A DNA stretch of 64,000 nucleotides, taken from assembly GCA_036936605.1 (NCBI GenBank), contig JAUPFV010000003.1, forward strand, positions 145,112,997-145,176,996, read 5' to 3'. The translations under genes were made by a program, and so were the position numbers. How positions within the stretch are numbered: position 1 is the stretch's first letter; each line of letters begins with the position of its first letter. Shown here piece by piece: positions 23,801-35,902 of this stretch. Source of the DNA: Limnanthes douglasii subsp. nivea (lineage: Eukaryota > Streptophyta > Magnoliopsida > Brassicales > Limnanthaceae). The notes under the pieces were generated by a model. It saw only the letters and a list, made by a program, of their open reading frames with translations. It did no database searches and was not told the origin of the DNA.

Positions 23801-24950
23801 CAGACATAGCTATAATAAACAGCCTCATAATCAAAGAATTAAAAGAAGACTCTATTCAATGGACTATTTCTGCACAAGGAACCTACAACACCAATTTTTT
23901 TTGGAAAATGTCATAATCTAATGAACCAATTCATTTACTATTCAAGAAAATTTGGAATATAACTACTCCTAGAAGTGTGTTTTCCTTCTTTGGAGATTGA
24001 CAAAGCAATGGATCTCCATGGATTCTGTTTTACAACATAGAAAGCTAACAGTGATTTCTAAATGCCAATAATGTGATAATTGTGAAATAATTAAGCACTT
24101 ATTTATTCATTGTAAGGTATCATGGGAGGTCTGGTTAGTTTCATCTTTAATATTGCCATTGCTAACCATATGACTTTGCAGTATATCATAAGATCATGAC
24201 TATGATCAACTACTAAGAAAGCTCACGTTCGTATTACTTTACCAACAATAATATGTTGGTCTTTATGGATTCACAAAAATAAGCCAAAACATCAACAAAA
24301 TAAATGCTAAGGACATAATTCATCAAATCATAATTACTTTGCAAAAGATGGATGCAACAAATATTTTCAAAATAATTCATTAGGAAATGACAATGATACA
24401 ACCTACAAGTTGGGTTGTATCAACCATTTAAACAAACCCAAAAAAATTACATACATTACATGGAAACGCGCATCTAGTTCAAGACTTAAACTTAATATTG
24501 ATGACAGTTGCTCCTTAACTGGAGAACCATGTGGCGCTATAATCATCAGAAACAACAGAGGTTAAATTATCGCAACAATTGGAAGACTGTATGGAAAACA
24601 TACGCCAATAACAGTTGAATGTCGAGCTCTTCCCGATGGTCTCCTTCTATGTTCTAAGATAAACATCACTAACATAGATATTGATTGACTCAAACATATC
24701 AATTGTTATGCTACTTAACTATAATGCTCAGTGGTTCATGTCTCATTTGATTGATAGTTGTAGGAGGTTACTTTCTACAAATATGATAATCTAACATATA
24801 AATCGAGAGCGAAATTCAGCAACTGATTGGCTTGTTAAATGGACGCACAAATGCAAGTTCAAGTTGTACTTAAAAACTGATCAAATTCTAAACTATCTTA
24901 GAGCCATAACAACGTTAGACAGTCTCGAAATAAGTTTCCTTAGAGAGATA
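20900..24950 (+). pseudogene. LINE C ORF2 relic (endonuclease, RT, zf-RVT, RNase H)
   Basis: The modules run in order. Endonuclease is at 20900-21600 (EPMVDISHLEKI, LAMGDFKAII, then SKFTWIN). The reverse transcriptase N-terminal region is at 21690-22370 with SVSGVDGF. RT core remnants are at 22600-23180, where the catalytic box reads FANDTIIF instead of FADD. The C-terminal RT and connector follow at 23200-23700. zf-RVT lies near 23870-24120, and RNase H at 24465-24900 (LKLNIDDSC, then VECRALPDGLL). Stops and frameshifts are dense, so the copy is long dead. The single D-to-N change would by itself abolish polymerisation. The related but better preserved LINE D lies 3.4 kb away on the other strand. 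Confidence 0.82.
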
Positions 24951-25947
24951 AATTAAATCTGATTTCATCGAAGAATATTCTTTATAGCAAACACTAATTG
25001 ATAAAAAAATTACTAGTCATCTAACAATTGCTAATGCATGTATCATTAGCTGACAAACAATTTGTTGCAGAACATCGTTATTCATCTTGAAGTCAGGTAG
25101 CAAAAGATACATCCTAAAGCTTAATGACATGTCAGAAGAAATCAATAAGTTAAGAAACAGGACAACAAGCTTAAATCGAAATCAATTCAAACCCAAAGTT
25201 GTTCTTAAATCGAAATATTCTCTCTTTAACAAAACTTACCTGAAAGCAATCAACAGCTACACTTTAAGTCCCAAGAGAAAGAAGTATGAAGCAATAACTA
25301 AATGAGAAGCTCAAACAATGGAGGGGTATTTCTTCAAAATTCTCATGGCATAGAATATGTCAACTAGAAAAAGGAATGAGACACAATTTTAAAGTTTGCG
25401 CAAGAACTTCTTGCTCCAATTGAAGTTGTTTTTAGTCCATAGGTTGGGTAAATCCAAGTCCTAAATCTCGACCCTAAAACCTTGTCCAAATTTAATTTCA
25501 TCAATAAAGTTTTGATTTAGTTAAAAAAAATACAAACATATACTTTTTAAATCGCAAATAAAATAATATAATCTAAAACTTATAATTTTAATATTAAAAT
25601 AAACAATTTTGATATAAAATTTATTGTTTAAGAAATAAAAATCCAAATATAAAAGTTTTTTAAATTATAAAATTGTTAGAATTTTCTTTCTTCAACTATG
25701 GCATAAAAACGTTTGATCCAAATCTATAGCAGGATTGAACGATTTTATACGTTCTTGTTCACTTTAAATTGAATACAGTGAAAAAACAAATTGTGGACAA
25801 AAGAGCAGCTCATGTGGCGTGGAATCTCCTTTTCGTATCGCACTGATTGGAGCAATATTTTCTGAGAAAACATTTATTATTTCTACAGAACATAAATTGA
25901 TATAACCATATTTTCAGTTTCTCTTTTCTCTTTGTATGGTTGTCTTT
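24951..25947. other. LINE C 3' end and AT-rich spacer
   Basis: A 72-aa lysine-rich frame (25087-25305) is unrecognised. The stretch to about 25532 ends AATAAAGTTTTGATTTAG plus an A run, which looks like a LINE 3' terminus and may close LINE C. From 25533 to 25947 nothing is recognised. Confidence 0.45.
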
Positions 25948-26032
25948 AGGATAGCCAGGGGCGGATCCAGGATTAGAATTTAGGGTGTGCCAAAAATATC
26001 ATTGAACTAAAAAAAATTAAAGTAATATATAG

Positions 26033-26590
26033 TCAGAATACATCATTATTTCTCTTAAATGCAATCCCACCTCTAACAAGAAACTTAACTGCTTCAAGTG
26101 ATGCTTTTACACGGACAAGATAATCAGCTTCTGTTTTTATACTATGCTTTACAAATGAAGATTCAATACTTTGATTTTTCTTCATAAGATTTGCATATGC
26201 TTTAACCCAATTCATATGCTGACTATTGAGTTCACCAACATGTACATTCAACTTACTCTTCAAGTTCTAACAATTAAACCCTTTAATCACAAATGCATCA
26301 TTACTAGTACCATTGTAGAATAGATAACACGACAAACAAAACACAACATTCTTTTATAGAATATTTTAGCCAATTATTATTCATAAACCAACTATTATTT
26401 AAAGAACGACCGTGTGTACCAAACATTTATTTAAAGAACGACTTCGTGTCCCAAACATTCGAGGAGGATATTCAGTCATGTTGGGTCTAGTTGGTCCATT
26501 CACAAGGTAAGCTCTTCTCACATCATATTGATCATTTACAGGATCCAACTCCAAATATGCCCCTATTTTTAATGTCGTATTTGAAGAAGA
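26033..26590 (-). pseudogene. N-terminal remnant of a TTF-finger hAT transposase
   Basis: The TTF-type region (Y-D-V-R-R-A-Y-L ... G-P ... P ... F-G, near 26555-26450) is followed by a second fragment ending LEAVKFLVRGGIAFK (26263-26033). In related plant proteins (zinc finger MYM-type protein 1-like) that block reads roughly I-x-x-V-R-F-L-L-x-Q-G-L-A-F-R and precedes the catalytic core, which is absent here. It is inside the hAT element described above and oriented toward its left end. Confidence 0.7.
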
Positions 26591-26750
26591 TGGATTAATC
26601 GAAGAATGAATTAAAGAAGGTTTTCAGATGGTACCTTGGTTGGAGAGGGATGAGAGATGCTTCAATTGTTAATTCATTTTCAATACAAGAGCTACTAGAC
26701 TCCGAAAATCGAGGGACATGCGTAAAGAACTTGAACAACATCCTCTTAAA

Positions 26751-27056
26751 TCAATTAGATAAATCAATTAAATAATTTTAACAATTCTAACAATTCTTAA
26801 TCAATTTAACAAATTAATTACATTTAATACACTTAATTTCTCAAATTGATTTTCAAAACATGAAATTTTCTTTATAAATCAAAATATTTACGATTCCTAT
26901 TAAGTCAATTAGATAAATCAATTAAACAATTTTAACAATTCTAAATCAATTTAACAAATTAATTATATTCAAATTAATTTTCAAAACCTGTGAAATTCTC
27001 TTTATAAATCAAATGATTTTATTTTGAAAATATTACTTTTTAAATCAAAGAATTCC
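26751..27056. repeat. Tandem duplication, about 154-bp unit, inside the hAT element
   Basis: TCAATTAGATAAATCAATTA at 26751 recurs at 26905, followed in both units by AATTTTAACAATTCTAA and TTTATAAATCAAA. The units have diverged by substitutions and small indels. Confidence 0.8.
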
Positions 27057-27280
27057 ACTAATTCTCAAATTGATTTCTTCACATACTTGGTAGGAAATAC
27101 TAAAGGCACATTGACATACCTGAGAGAAATCAAATGTTTTTTCTTGAAAGGTAAAGCAAAACTTATCGCTCAGGGGTTGCTTCAGTGTTGTGTTTTTTAT
27201 GTTTGTAAGAGAAAATAGGCGATTTTGATTGAGGAGGAGAGGATAGATGAGGCTGCTGTGTTTGAGGAGAGAGATAGGGG

Positions 27281-27475
27281 TTGATGCGTTTAGGGAGAGA
27301 GACAAAAGAGGAAAAAAATAAAAAATAAAAAAGTTTGTGTTTTTTGTATTTGTGTAGATTTAGGGTTTAAGGAAGGAGTTGATGCGTTTGGGGAGAGAGA
27401 CAAAAGAGGAAAAAAATAAAAAATAAAAAAGTTTGCGTTTTTTGTATTTGTGTAGATTTAGGGTTTAAGGAAGGA
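27281..27475. repeat. Tandem duplication, 98-bp unit, inside the hAT element
   Basis: TTGATGCGTTTAGGGAGAGA at 27281 recurs at 27379, and the A-rich and AGATTTAGGGTTTAAGGAAGG parts repeat in step almost without change. It is therefore younger than the neighbouring 154-bp duplication. Confidence 0.9.
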
Positions 27476-27633
27476 AAAAAAACAAAAAAAAGTTTGTGGT
27501 GGTTCAAGGTTCGAACTCTTGACCTCAAGAGTTAAAAACTGAACACTTTTACCACTATACTAAACTTATTTTTAAATTTTGGGGTGGTCCATGGCATACA
27601 TGGCCACCCCTTAGATCCACCCCTGAGGATAGC

Positions 27634-28330
27634 GAGGTTCGTCCGAGACCATCCAAACTGGCATTATCTGGTCCGGTTCCGTTGGATTTTGAATAAAAAT
27701 TATGATTTCGGATCAGACATTGATTGTTAGTTTATTGAGATCAAGCTGGGAAATATAAACTACATATAAAAATATAAAATATAAATAATAATATATATCA
27801 AAATTATTAATTATTAAAAGTCCTCTTTAAAAATATATAAATTTTACAATTTCAATAATTACTAATCAAATTTTCCAACTAAATATTATTTTCAATAATA
27901 TATTTAATAATTAGATTCTCCCACTAATGTCAATCTTATTAATTTATTTTAATATAAATTTATTATTAGTTTTTCTTATTTAATCTAACATTATGTTAAT
28001 ATTTTTTAATCAACACTCTACTTTTATTAATATAGAAAGTAGTACAATCTAGTTTGAGTAACTTGAGTAAGAAGTTACAGATAAGTAATCTATAACCCTA
28101 ACCATGTTGATAAACTGACACTGGATTGATCCAGGCTTGAAAAGAAATTTGTGTGTGCTTTTTATCTGCATTTCTCCTCCTTAGAAGTCTTTCTCCTTGC
28201 TTCTCTGTCCTTCGATTCCATGATACTCTTCATTCTCCATTCTATCTTGCTGCTTTGTATCTTGATGATTGAATTTCTTGTAATAATAAACACAATATTG
28301 GTCAGAATTAACATCTGCCACAGTATACTT
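27634..28330. other. AT-rich spacer between the hAT element and LINE D
   Basis: No gene was recognised. The first 100 bases are GC-richer (CTGGTCCGGTTCCG, TTTCGGATCAGACA) and recall the dispersed repeat at 34470-34620 and 36530-36705. A plus frame at 28151-28345 is probably chance; the region may include the 3' UTR of LINE D. Confidence 0.4.
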
Positions 28331-28336
28331 ATTATG

Positions 28337-28485
28337 TTAGTTTAAGGTTTTCAGATACCCCATATTCATGCTTTCTAGTAATATAATAGCATTGAGAGGG
28401 CAAGGAGAATTATATCCTTGAAATGAGAAGTCTTTCTGTTCTTTCAAAGCTAACTTAGCAATCCGATCTGTCGCACAGTTCTCCT

Positions 28486-28573
<88 letters not shown>

Positions 28574-31500
28574 TAAGTACCATCTGAGAATGGAACAATC
28601 TTTACAACAATTTATGACTTTAGATAGATACCAAAGATATTTATCATATGCAATCATGTTAAATAATGATAATGAATCTATCTTTACATCTACAATTTTC
28701 AAGTTATTATTATTACAAAACCTTAAACCATTTAATAGAGCTATAATTTCAGCAATTACTGGTGAGCATCTACCTATAAAATTACCTTGACCCATCACTA
28801 ATTCACTATCTGAATTCCTAATGATGAAACCACTGCTAGACTCCCCATTGTATAGAGAAGAGCCATCACAGTTGAGCTTAAATGTATTAGTAGAGGGAGG
28901 TGCCACTTGATATAAATACATCTCTTGGTATTTGGTAGATGATTAAAACAGTGGATCTGTTTAGCTAGATGAGAATCATTTCTCCAATGCTTAGGTCTGA
29001 TCAATGAAGATCTATCTAATGTGGAAATAAGATATGTTACATGGTTAATGATCGACCTATCAGTACCAGTTAGACCTTCATGTTTCATTTTGTTTCTAGC
29101 TATCCATACTGCCCAAACTATTAGTGAAGGTAGAATAGTTCTAACATAAGTATGTTTTGATGTAGATAAGAACCACTTATTGATAACATGATTTACAGTC
29201 ATATGCTTTCCTAATGAAATGTTAAAGATACTAGAGAAATATAACCAAACTGTCCATGTTATTGCACAGGAGACAAACAAGTGGTTTAAGGTTTCACATT
29301 CTAAACAGAACTAACATTTAGACACTAAATTAATACCCCTGAGTTATATGTTAGAGTCTACTTGAATCAGATTGTTTATAACTCTCCACTGAGTAATTGA
29401 ACATTTTTTTGGTGAAATGTTATTCCACATTTTGCTTTTAAATATTGATTGAACATTGTTAATTCTTATATCATTCCAAGTTAGTTTAAGATTTAATCTA
29501 CCATATGGAGAAAGTTTCCAGATTATATAATCCTCACTATTTGGATTAATTAGAATTATAGATATTCTGTCGATTTCAGATTCAAAAATTACATCATTCT
29601 TTAGTTTAGGCATGTTACATGAAAATTTGTTCCAGTATTCATTCACCTTTGTTTGTGTGTACCAATTGCTTGGGACATTAGAAATTAGTTGAATTAACGC
29701 CTTAGAATTATGCCATTAATCTAAATAGAAAACTATATTACATTTAGCAATAATCCAAAAGATTTTTCCTCAGCTTGAAACCTGACTTTTAACATTCTTT
29801 TCCATACTTTTGAGTCTGATTGTTTAGTTAAGACTTGTAATTGGTGTAATTTTGAACAATAGATCTCATTCATTAAGTTAGCCCATAAATATTTGTTTTC
29901 TCTCAAGTTAAACCACACTTTATATGAAAAGACTGATTGAATGTTAGAGAGATCTCTAATGTTTAGACCATTTTCACTAAAGGGCTTGTATAATTTAGGC
30001 CACTCAGTAGAAATTATAATCCTGTTATTTTCACTATGACCCCAAAGGAATTTATTAAGTAACTTGTTTATTCTGTTAATTATGGTCTTAGGGATTAAGA
30101 TACACTACATATAATAAAATGAATATGATATTAAGACTGATTTGATCAAAATCAGTCTACCATCAAAGGATAATGATTTTAGAGTTCCAGTGATTTATGT
30201 TTGATCTTATCTTATCTATGATTCCATCAAAATAATTGTTATTATTAGATAGGAATATAGGTATACCTAAATGTTTGAAGGGTGGATACCTATGATTTAA
30301 TCCTAGGATGTGTTCAAGAGTATTAATACGCTGTTTGGTTAAATTTGATGGAGACATAAAAGTTTATTTTTTGTAAGTTAATTTGTTGACCAGATAATAG
30401 TTGATATTTGTTCATGAAATTACAAATCTTTCTTACATTCCTCATTGAGCCATTTAGAAATAAGAGTACATCATCAGCAAATGCTAAGCAATCGATAATT
30501 AAAGAGCCTCTAGTTCTATATGTAAGTTGAGTGTCTAAAGATACAGTTTTGTTGATTCCCCTAATTATAAATTCTTCTATTAAGATGAAAATAGTGAGGG
30601 ATATAGGATCCCCCTGTCTGATTCCATTTGAGGATTTATAGAAACCATATGATGTGTCATTTATAATAACAGAATAGAGAATGTTTTCAATGCTTTTTTT
30701 AATTAAATTGATTACTCTACTGTTAAAACCAAAGGATTGGATAACTTGATTGATAAATTTAAAACTCAGTTTGTCAAAAGCCTTTTTCATGTCAAGATTT
30801 ACTATAATATTACTACCTCTTTGTTTTTTGTTGAGATCATATACCAATTCTTGGGTGATCATAATATTATCCTGAATATTTCTATTGGGTACATATGCAC
30901 CTTGCTCTTTTGAAATTATTTTGGGTAGTAATGTTAATAATCTGTTATTTATCAGTTTTTCAATGATTAAAAACAGATTACAAACTTATTGGTTTAAAGT
31001 CTAACCAGGTTTTAATAAGGTTTGTTTTAGGTTTAAGACAAATAGAGGTTGCAAACATGCCTTATGGAAAGATAGGTTTATTAACATATGCGATAATTGC
31101 ATTCACTAGGTCTTTTTTAATGATTGACCAACATTCTTGATAGAAGCTGGAGTTGAAGCCATCAACTCCAGAGACACTACAATTATTCAGATTTTTAATA
31201 ACTAGATATATCTCATCTAATGTAGGCTCAACTAATAGAGAACTATTATCCTGGTTATTTATTGATCTTGGTATTATATTAGATGGGAAATCAGGAATAG
31301 TTTCATCAATTTTATTGTTTAATAACTCTTGAAAGTAGTTAACAGCTGATTCTCCTATTAGTTTTTGATAATCTATTAGGGTATTGTTGTCAATGATCTC
31401 ATTTATTCTGTTCATGTTTCTCATTTTCTTAACAAAATTATGAAATATTTTAGTATTATTATCTTTATCTTTCAACCAAGTTAAAGCACTATTTTGGTGC

Positions 31501-32522
31501 CAGAAAGTCTCTTCTTTGGCAAGCAAAACCAGATGTATAGCCTTTAACTCTAACAGTTTCTTATTGTTGTCAATTGAGTAAGAATGTTCTAGGATTCTTC
31601 CAGTTATACCAATTTCCTCTTCAGTTTTTTCAATACAATAAAACATGTTACCAAAAACTTCTTTATTCCAGATTTTTAAATGGTTTTAGCCTCTTAAGTT
31701 TGGACCAGAATAAATATATATGTGACTTGGTAAAATGTGAAGTATATATTAACAAGTTCCAATTATTTTTCACAGTGGAATCAAAATCCTAATAACTTAA
31801 CCACATATTTTGAAATCTAAATGATGGTTTATGTTCAGTTGACCAGGTTGAGATATAAATTATTAAGGGTGAGTGATCTGACCCAGTTCTGGTCAGATGC
31901 ATCACCCTAATGATATCAAAGTAATCTCTCCAATGATCATTATGTAAAAACCTATCTAAACATTATCTTTTATGGTAATTAGTTCAGGTGAAATTTGATG
32001 CCGAGAATCAGGATCCTCAAGTTTACAGTCCAAAATCATGTTATTAAAATCCTCCATTCCATTCATACATAGTGTTGCACAGTTTAATTGCTCTCTTGCA
32101 TTGGAGATTGTGTTAAAATATCCAACAATCAGCCAAGGGTCATTAGTTTGAGACAAGTTTCTCAATTGGTCCCAAAAGGTCAGTCTTTGGATTCCATTAT
32201 ATTTTTCATACACTATGGTAACCAATATTTCTTTCAAAGAAGCAAAGTGGTGTACCATAGTGTGGACAAGTTGATCATAATTTAATATTATTTCAATTTT
32301 ATATGATTTCCTCCAAAATAGCCAAATCTTATTATTTATATTGCCAAAATAGTGTTCAAAACCAAGTTTCTTAGAAGTTTTTTCTATCTTATCAATAGAT
32401 ATCATAGGCTCTTGAAGCACTATGAGATCTATTAAGTATTTTTTAACAATGTGTTTTATTCTTCTTAAGGTATTTTTATTCCTAACACCTCTGGCATTCA
32501 AATTTAAAAATATAATAGTCAT
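28337..32522 (-). pseudogene. LINE D ORF2 (endonuclease-RT-zf-RVT-RNase H), lightly damaged
   Basis: The order along the minus strand is as follows. Endonuclease at 32522-31850 has LNARGVRN, VLQEPM and TGSDHSPLIIYI, but GDFN reads GYFN. Reverse transcriptase spans 31646-30160, with VSGVDGF, LDMKKAFDKL, GIRQGDPIS and an intact AFADDVLLF. The connector is at 30000-29730. zf-RVT is at 29646-29250. RNase H at 28921-28400 has LNCDGSS, AEIIALLNGL and VKIDSLSL, ending DRIAKLAL. Stops and frameshifts break it into about eight segments, far fewer than LINE C. A CT/AT microsatellite sits in frame inside the RNase H. The protein would target-prime reverse transcription of its own RNA, but the altered endonuclease residue and the breaks make this copy inactive. 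Confidence 0.88.
28488..28570. repeat. Compound (CT)n(AT)n microsatellite inside LINE D
   Basis: About 13 CT units are followed directly by about 27 TA units. On the minus strand these read as alternating Ile-Tyr then Arg-Glu codons without breaking the RNase H frame (28337-28921). Confidence 0.97.
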
Positions 32523-32634
32523 TTTTAATGATTTTTGAGGATCTAACAGATTCTTTGAAGTTAAATGGCTTGTTAATGAGATTGTTTTTAAAACTTTTGA
32601 TCTTTGTCCTATTTGTTTTACTTAGACTTTTAGG

Positions 32635-33974
32635 TTATTTTATTTCTGTTTGTTTGGTGATTGGGGAGTGAGGGGGACTTTGATTAGGTCTGTCACTAAT
32701 CAGGTCACAAGATTCATTAACAGAGAGGTTCTCTTCATTCAAAATATTAAATGTGTTACTTAAATTGATGGATTGTATAACTTCAATAACATCACTTTCA
32801 TTAACATCAGGTGGATCATCTTTTTGATAAAAAACCATGTTATTCTCTTCAATTATTTTTTGTTCGGATATGATAAGGTCTGGTCCAGTGAAGAAATTTT
32901 CATTTTGGACTCTAGTTGTACTAACTAGAGAATTATTAAGTTCTATAGACACATATTTATCATAATCTGAGATGATATTTGAAGTTTTTTTGTCAGGAGA
33001 CGAATTATTATGAGATGACACTATAACTGATCTTAACTTAAGAATTCATCTCTCATTGTTTAGTTTGGTTTTTTAATAACTTTCTGAGAAACTTTTAATT
33101 TTAATTTTTCCATTTTGCAAGACTTCTCACCATGACCTAAATGTTTACAGTTTTTACAGTAAGCAGGGATGTCATTATAAATGACATCCTGCCAGAAACC
33201 ATCTCGATCTCCAAAGCTTATCCAAAGTATTTGGGGAAGGAGACTTAAAAGGTCTACAAGTGTCCAAGCTTTACACAAGTTAAAGCTTGCACGGTTTCTG
33301 TTGTGGATCCACACTGCCAAAGGCAAGCCAATTGCCTTAGCAATGTGATTAATGGTATCAAGGTTATACATTAGTTCAGGGATTTTAGGAAAAGAAATCC
33401 AAACTTGAGTAAAAGTAGACTCCCGTTTGCGGTGAAAATCAGTGGTCCATTTTAGTATTCTAAAAGAGTACTGTCCTATAATTTTGAAATCTCCTAAAAA
33501 TTTAAATAATTCAATAAATGGCCTAAACTCATTCACAGAAGGAGAAGCAAAAGAAAATTTCGCAATCAACGTGGTTTTAGCAAGAGAGGAAAGAATTGAC
33601 TTATTTGATTTTTCAAATTTGACGAATTTGTTGTCCTCTTCCACTCCATAGGAGACTTTTGCATGCAAGAATCCCTCCGTGTTTCCTTGAGTCTGCTATG
33701 GGTTCTTCTTCCTGGGGTTTTTCACCATATCAGCATAGGAAATTTTTGTGGAAGTCTTTTGTTGATGAACTGGAACATCTTCAAAGATCGGATTGATGAA
33801 CAATACTTGGATTTGACCAACTGGTTGCTGCATGTCTCGATGGTGGAGCTGGGTTGTAGGAAAATTTTGAATAAACTCTTTTCCTTCTTGATTGTAGTTA
33901 ATTTCGTGATTTTGGGGATGAGAATGGTCTGTTTGTTCTTCGAGAGGAAGAATAAATTTTTTTGGGTGCGCCAT
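32635..33974 (-). pseudogene. LINE D ORF1 (DUF4283 and zinc knuckle)
   Basis: The start MAHPKKF lies at 33974. The frame is open to an in-frame TAG at 33696-33698 and then continues in the same frame from HAKVSYGVEE to 33060. Residues after the stop form a DUF4283 domain (VWISFPKIPELMYN, ending LPLAVWIHNRNRASF and DLLSLLPQILWISFGD) followed by a C-x2-C-x4-H-x4-C knuckle (CKNCKHLGHGEKSC). The 128-aa acidic tail (33021-32635) is in another frame. ORF1 would coat LINE RNA and act as its nucleic-acid chaperone. ORF2 starts 113 bases downstream. Apart from the one stop and the late frameshift it is well preserved. Confidence 0.85.
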
Positions 33975-33979
33975 GGAAA

Positions 33980-35430
33980 TTCTAGGAATTAGAAATAGTG
34001 AAAAGGGGAGAAATGACGATGAGAAATTGGAAGAGAATATTAAACCTAATTCGGGTTGCAATTATGGCATAGAAACCAATAAGCCCTATTTTGGTTTCTT
34101 TGAAACCCCATATTTGGTTCTTCCTTTTTCACTATCAAGAGATCCCAACATTATGCTATTTGTTAAGTTTGTCACCAAAAATAATGTCACATTTAATATC
34201 GACATTTCAGTTTTTTTATGATTTTGACAACGATTTTGTGTTTATTTTAATGTTTTATTTCACATTATTTAAGACATGTTTTAAATTTTTGGTTTTATAA
34301 AAAAATATATTTTCTATTTGAGTAATATTTGATAGTTTATTTAAGTATGTTAGTTTTGGTTCGAAAAGTTTATATCTTAATTTCTGTATAAATTAAAAAA
34401 TAAATCAAGTTTGAGATGTGTTCCGACGAGATTGAACCAAACCAAAAATATATGAATAGTAAAAATATTGTTTGCGGATCAGACACATGGAGATCGTGCT
34501 CGGAATCAAAAATATTAAACCCGCAACGGCTAGACCATATTAGGGTTCAAATAAAAAAAACGACATCAAACGGATCGGTCCGAACGACCTGAACCCGAAC
34601 CATTACCATCCATAATTGTTATATATATTAATTTATTGTCTAATATCTTTTATTCTTCGACGAGTATATATCATATACTTTCGACTAAGTTATCTCAATT
34701 TAATTTTTATTATATATATTATTTTAGAAAATATTTTTTATTTATGTAAATTTATAGGATTTCAGTATAAAATTATATATTATTTATTATGCTATATCAA
34801 TAGTCCTTTAATAGAAAAAAAATAATTATAACTTTTTTTAAATATTTGTGTATATGATATATATATAAAAACAGAAAATAATTATGATATTTTAAAATAT
34901 TTGTACATTAATCATATCAATCACAAGACTAGAAGTCGAATTAAAATGCGGCACACACGAAAAGTATAAAATTTTGCGTGAAAAACACAAAAATAGAAAA
35001 AAAGAATAATAATAAAAGGAGAAGACCTTCTCTATTACATTACATTTGATTGACAAAAGTGGGCCAAAAAAACTGTACAACATTAGTTGGCCTTCCGTGT
35101 TCGGGAGGATGAATAGAATACACGTGAATCACGTCTGTTCCCATTTAGGTGCATAAATAATACCATGAGATTGCGGTTTTTTTTAGTTCGTATTATAATA
35201 AAATAAAGGGGCGGTAATATAGGTTTGAACCGTACGATCCGGCTAATCCGGTCGGATCTGGATATACGAATTATGATCCACATGCGGTTGGACTATATAT
35301 GAATTTTTAATTTGTCCAATCCAGACCCGCAAATATAAATTATATATATTAAATAAAAATTAAAATTTATAAAATATAACCAAAAAATATATTGATTGAT
35401 TATTAAAAGACTGCCAGGTATATGTTTTAC
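33980..35430. other. LINE D leader and AT-rich spacer with a dispersed repeat
   Basis: The first 150 bases may be the LINE D 5' UTR. The part 34470-34620 is a copy of a dispersed GC-richer repeat listed separately, and 35215-35340 may be an inverted, diverged copy. The rest is simple AT-rich sequence without recognised genes. Confidence 0.45.
34470..34620. repeat. Dispersed repeat, copy 1
   Basis: It shares with 36530-36705, in order, GTTTGCGGA...GGATCAGAC, AAATATTAAA, CAAACGGATCGG, CGAA-rich text and CATCCATAAT. The two copies have similar lengths and the same orientation. The family is not identified. Confidence 0.6.
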
Positions 35431-35432
35431 TA

Positions 35433-35687
35433 TCTAGAGTTAATTATTGTGTATTGTTGTTGTGGATAATGTTTGTGTGAAAGGGAGGAGACATAGAAGA
35501 CTGATGGTGTTAGGGTTTCTAATTAGGATTTCGGTTTTTGATTTAGGGCTGATTTTTTGCTCTTTGACCTTGAGCCCTGATTCCTTTGTTGTAAAGCCCT
35601 AGTCTGTTTGGGCCTCTTGTACTTGGTTAAATTCCCTTTTAGTTAATATAGTGATATTTTGTTAAAAAAAATCTAGAGGTAATTATT
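35433..35687 (+). mobile_element. Short 5'-truncated LINE with 16-bp target duplication
   Basis: The target site TCTAGAGTTAATTATT (35433-35448) recurs as TCTAGAGGTAATTATT (35672-35687). Between them are 223 bases resembling a plant LINE 3' UTR, ending TTAATATAGTGATATTTTG and an A8 tail just before the second target copy. A length-variable duplication plus poly(A) is the mark of target-primed reverse transcription. Confidence 0.78.
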
Positions 35688-35902
35688 ATTTTATTCTTAG
35701 AGTCAATAATATATTTATTAATTAATTTTTTTTCATAAACCTAATTCTATAAATTATAAATATCTCTGAATCTTTTTATATATACTCACGATTCTAATTT
35801 CTATCTTTTTAAGTTGTTTAGATCTTTAAATATATACTCACAATCTTAATTTCTAATTTTTTTTAAGTTGTTTGGATCTTTTTCTCTTCTCCTATTGTGT
35901 TG

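Larger units (their letters stand above)
25956..27625. mobile_element. hAT element with 8-bp target duplication, internally deleted
   Basis: The ends are inverted repeats: CAGGGGCGGATCCAGG on the left and CAGGGGTGGATCTAAG (inverted) on the right. The octamer AGGATAGC flanks both sides (25948-25955 and 27626-27633), as hAT insertion requires. The minus strand inside keeps pieces of a TTF/ZMYM1-like hAT transposase. Positions 26585-26450 read QYDVRRAYLVNGPTRPN then PRMFGTRSRS. The 76-aa frame 26263-26033 ends ADYLVRVKASLEAVKFLVRG. The catalytic and dimerisation parts are missing, so it needs another copy to move. Two internal tandem duplications (26751-27056 and 27281-27475) enlarge the element. 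Confidence 0.88.

Noticed and set aside
27490..27565. tRNA-like GGTTCGAACTC segment
   Set aside because: Single box B-like motif inside the hAT element near its terminus; no box A or stem partners.
28569..28790. 73-aa plus-strand frame next to the microsatellite
   Set aside because: Opposite the LINE D RNase H, which has recognisable motifs on the minus strand.
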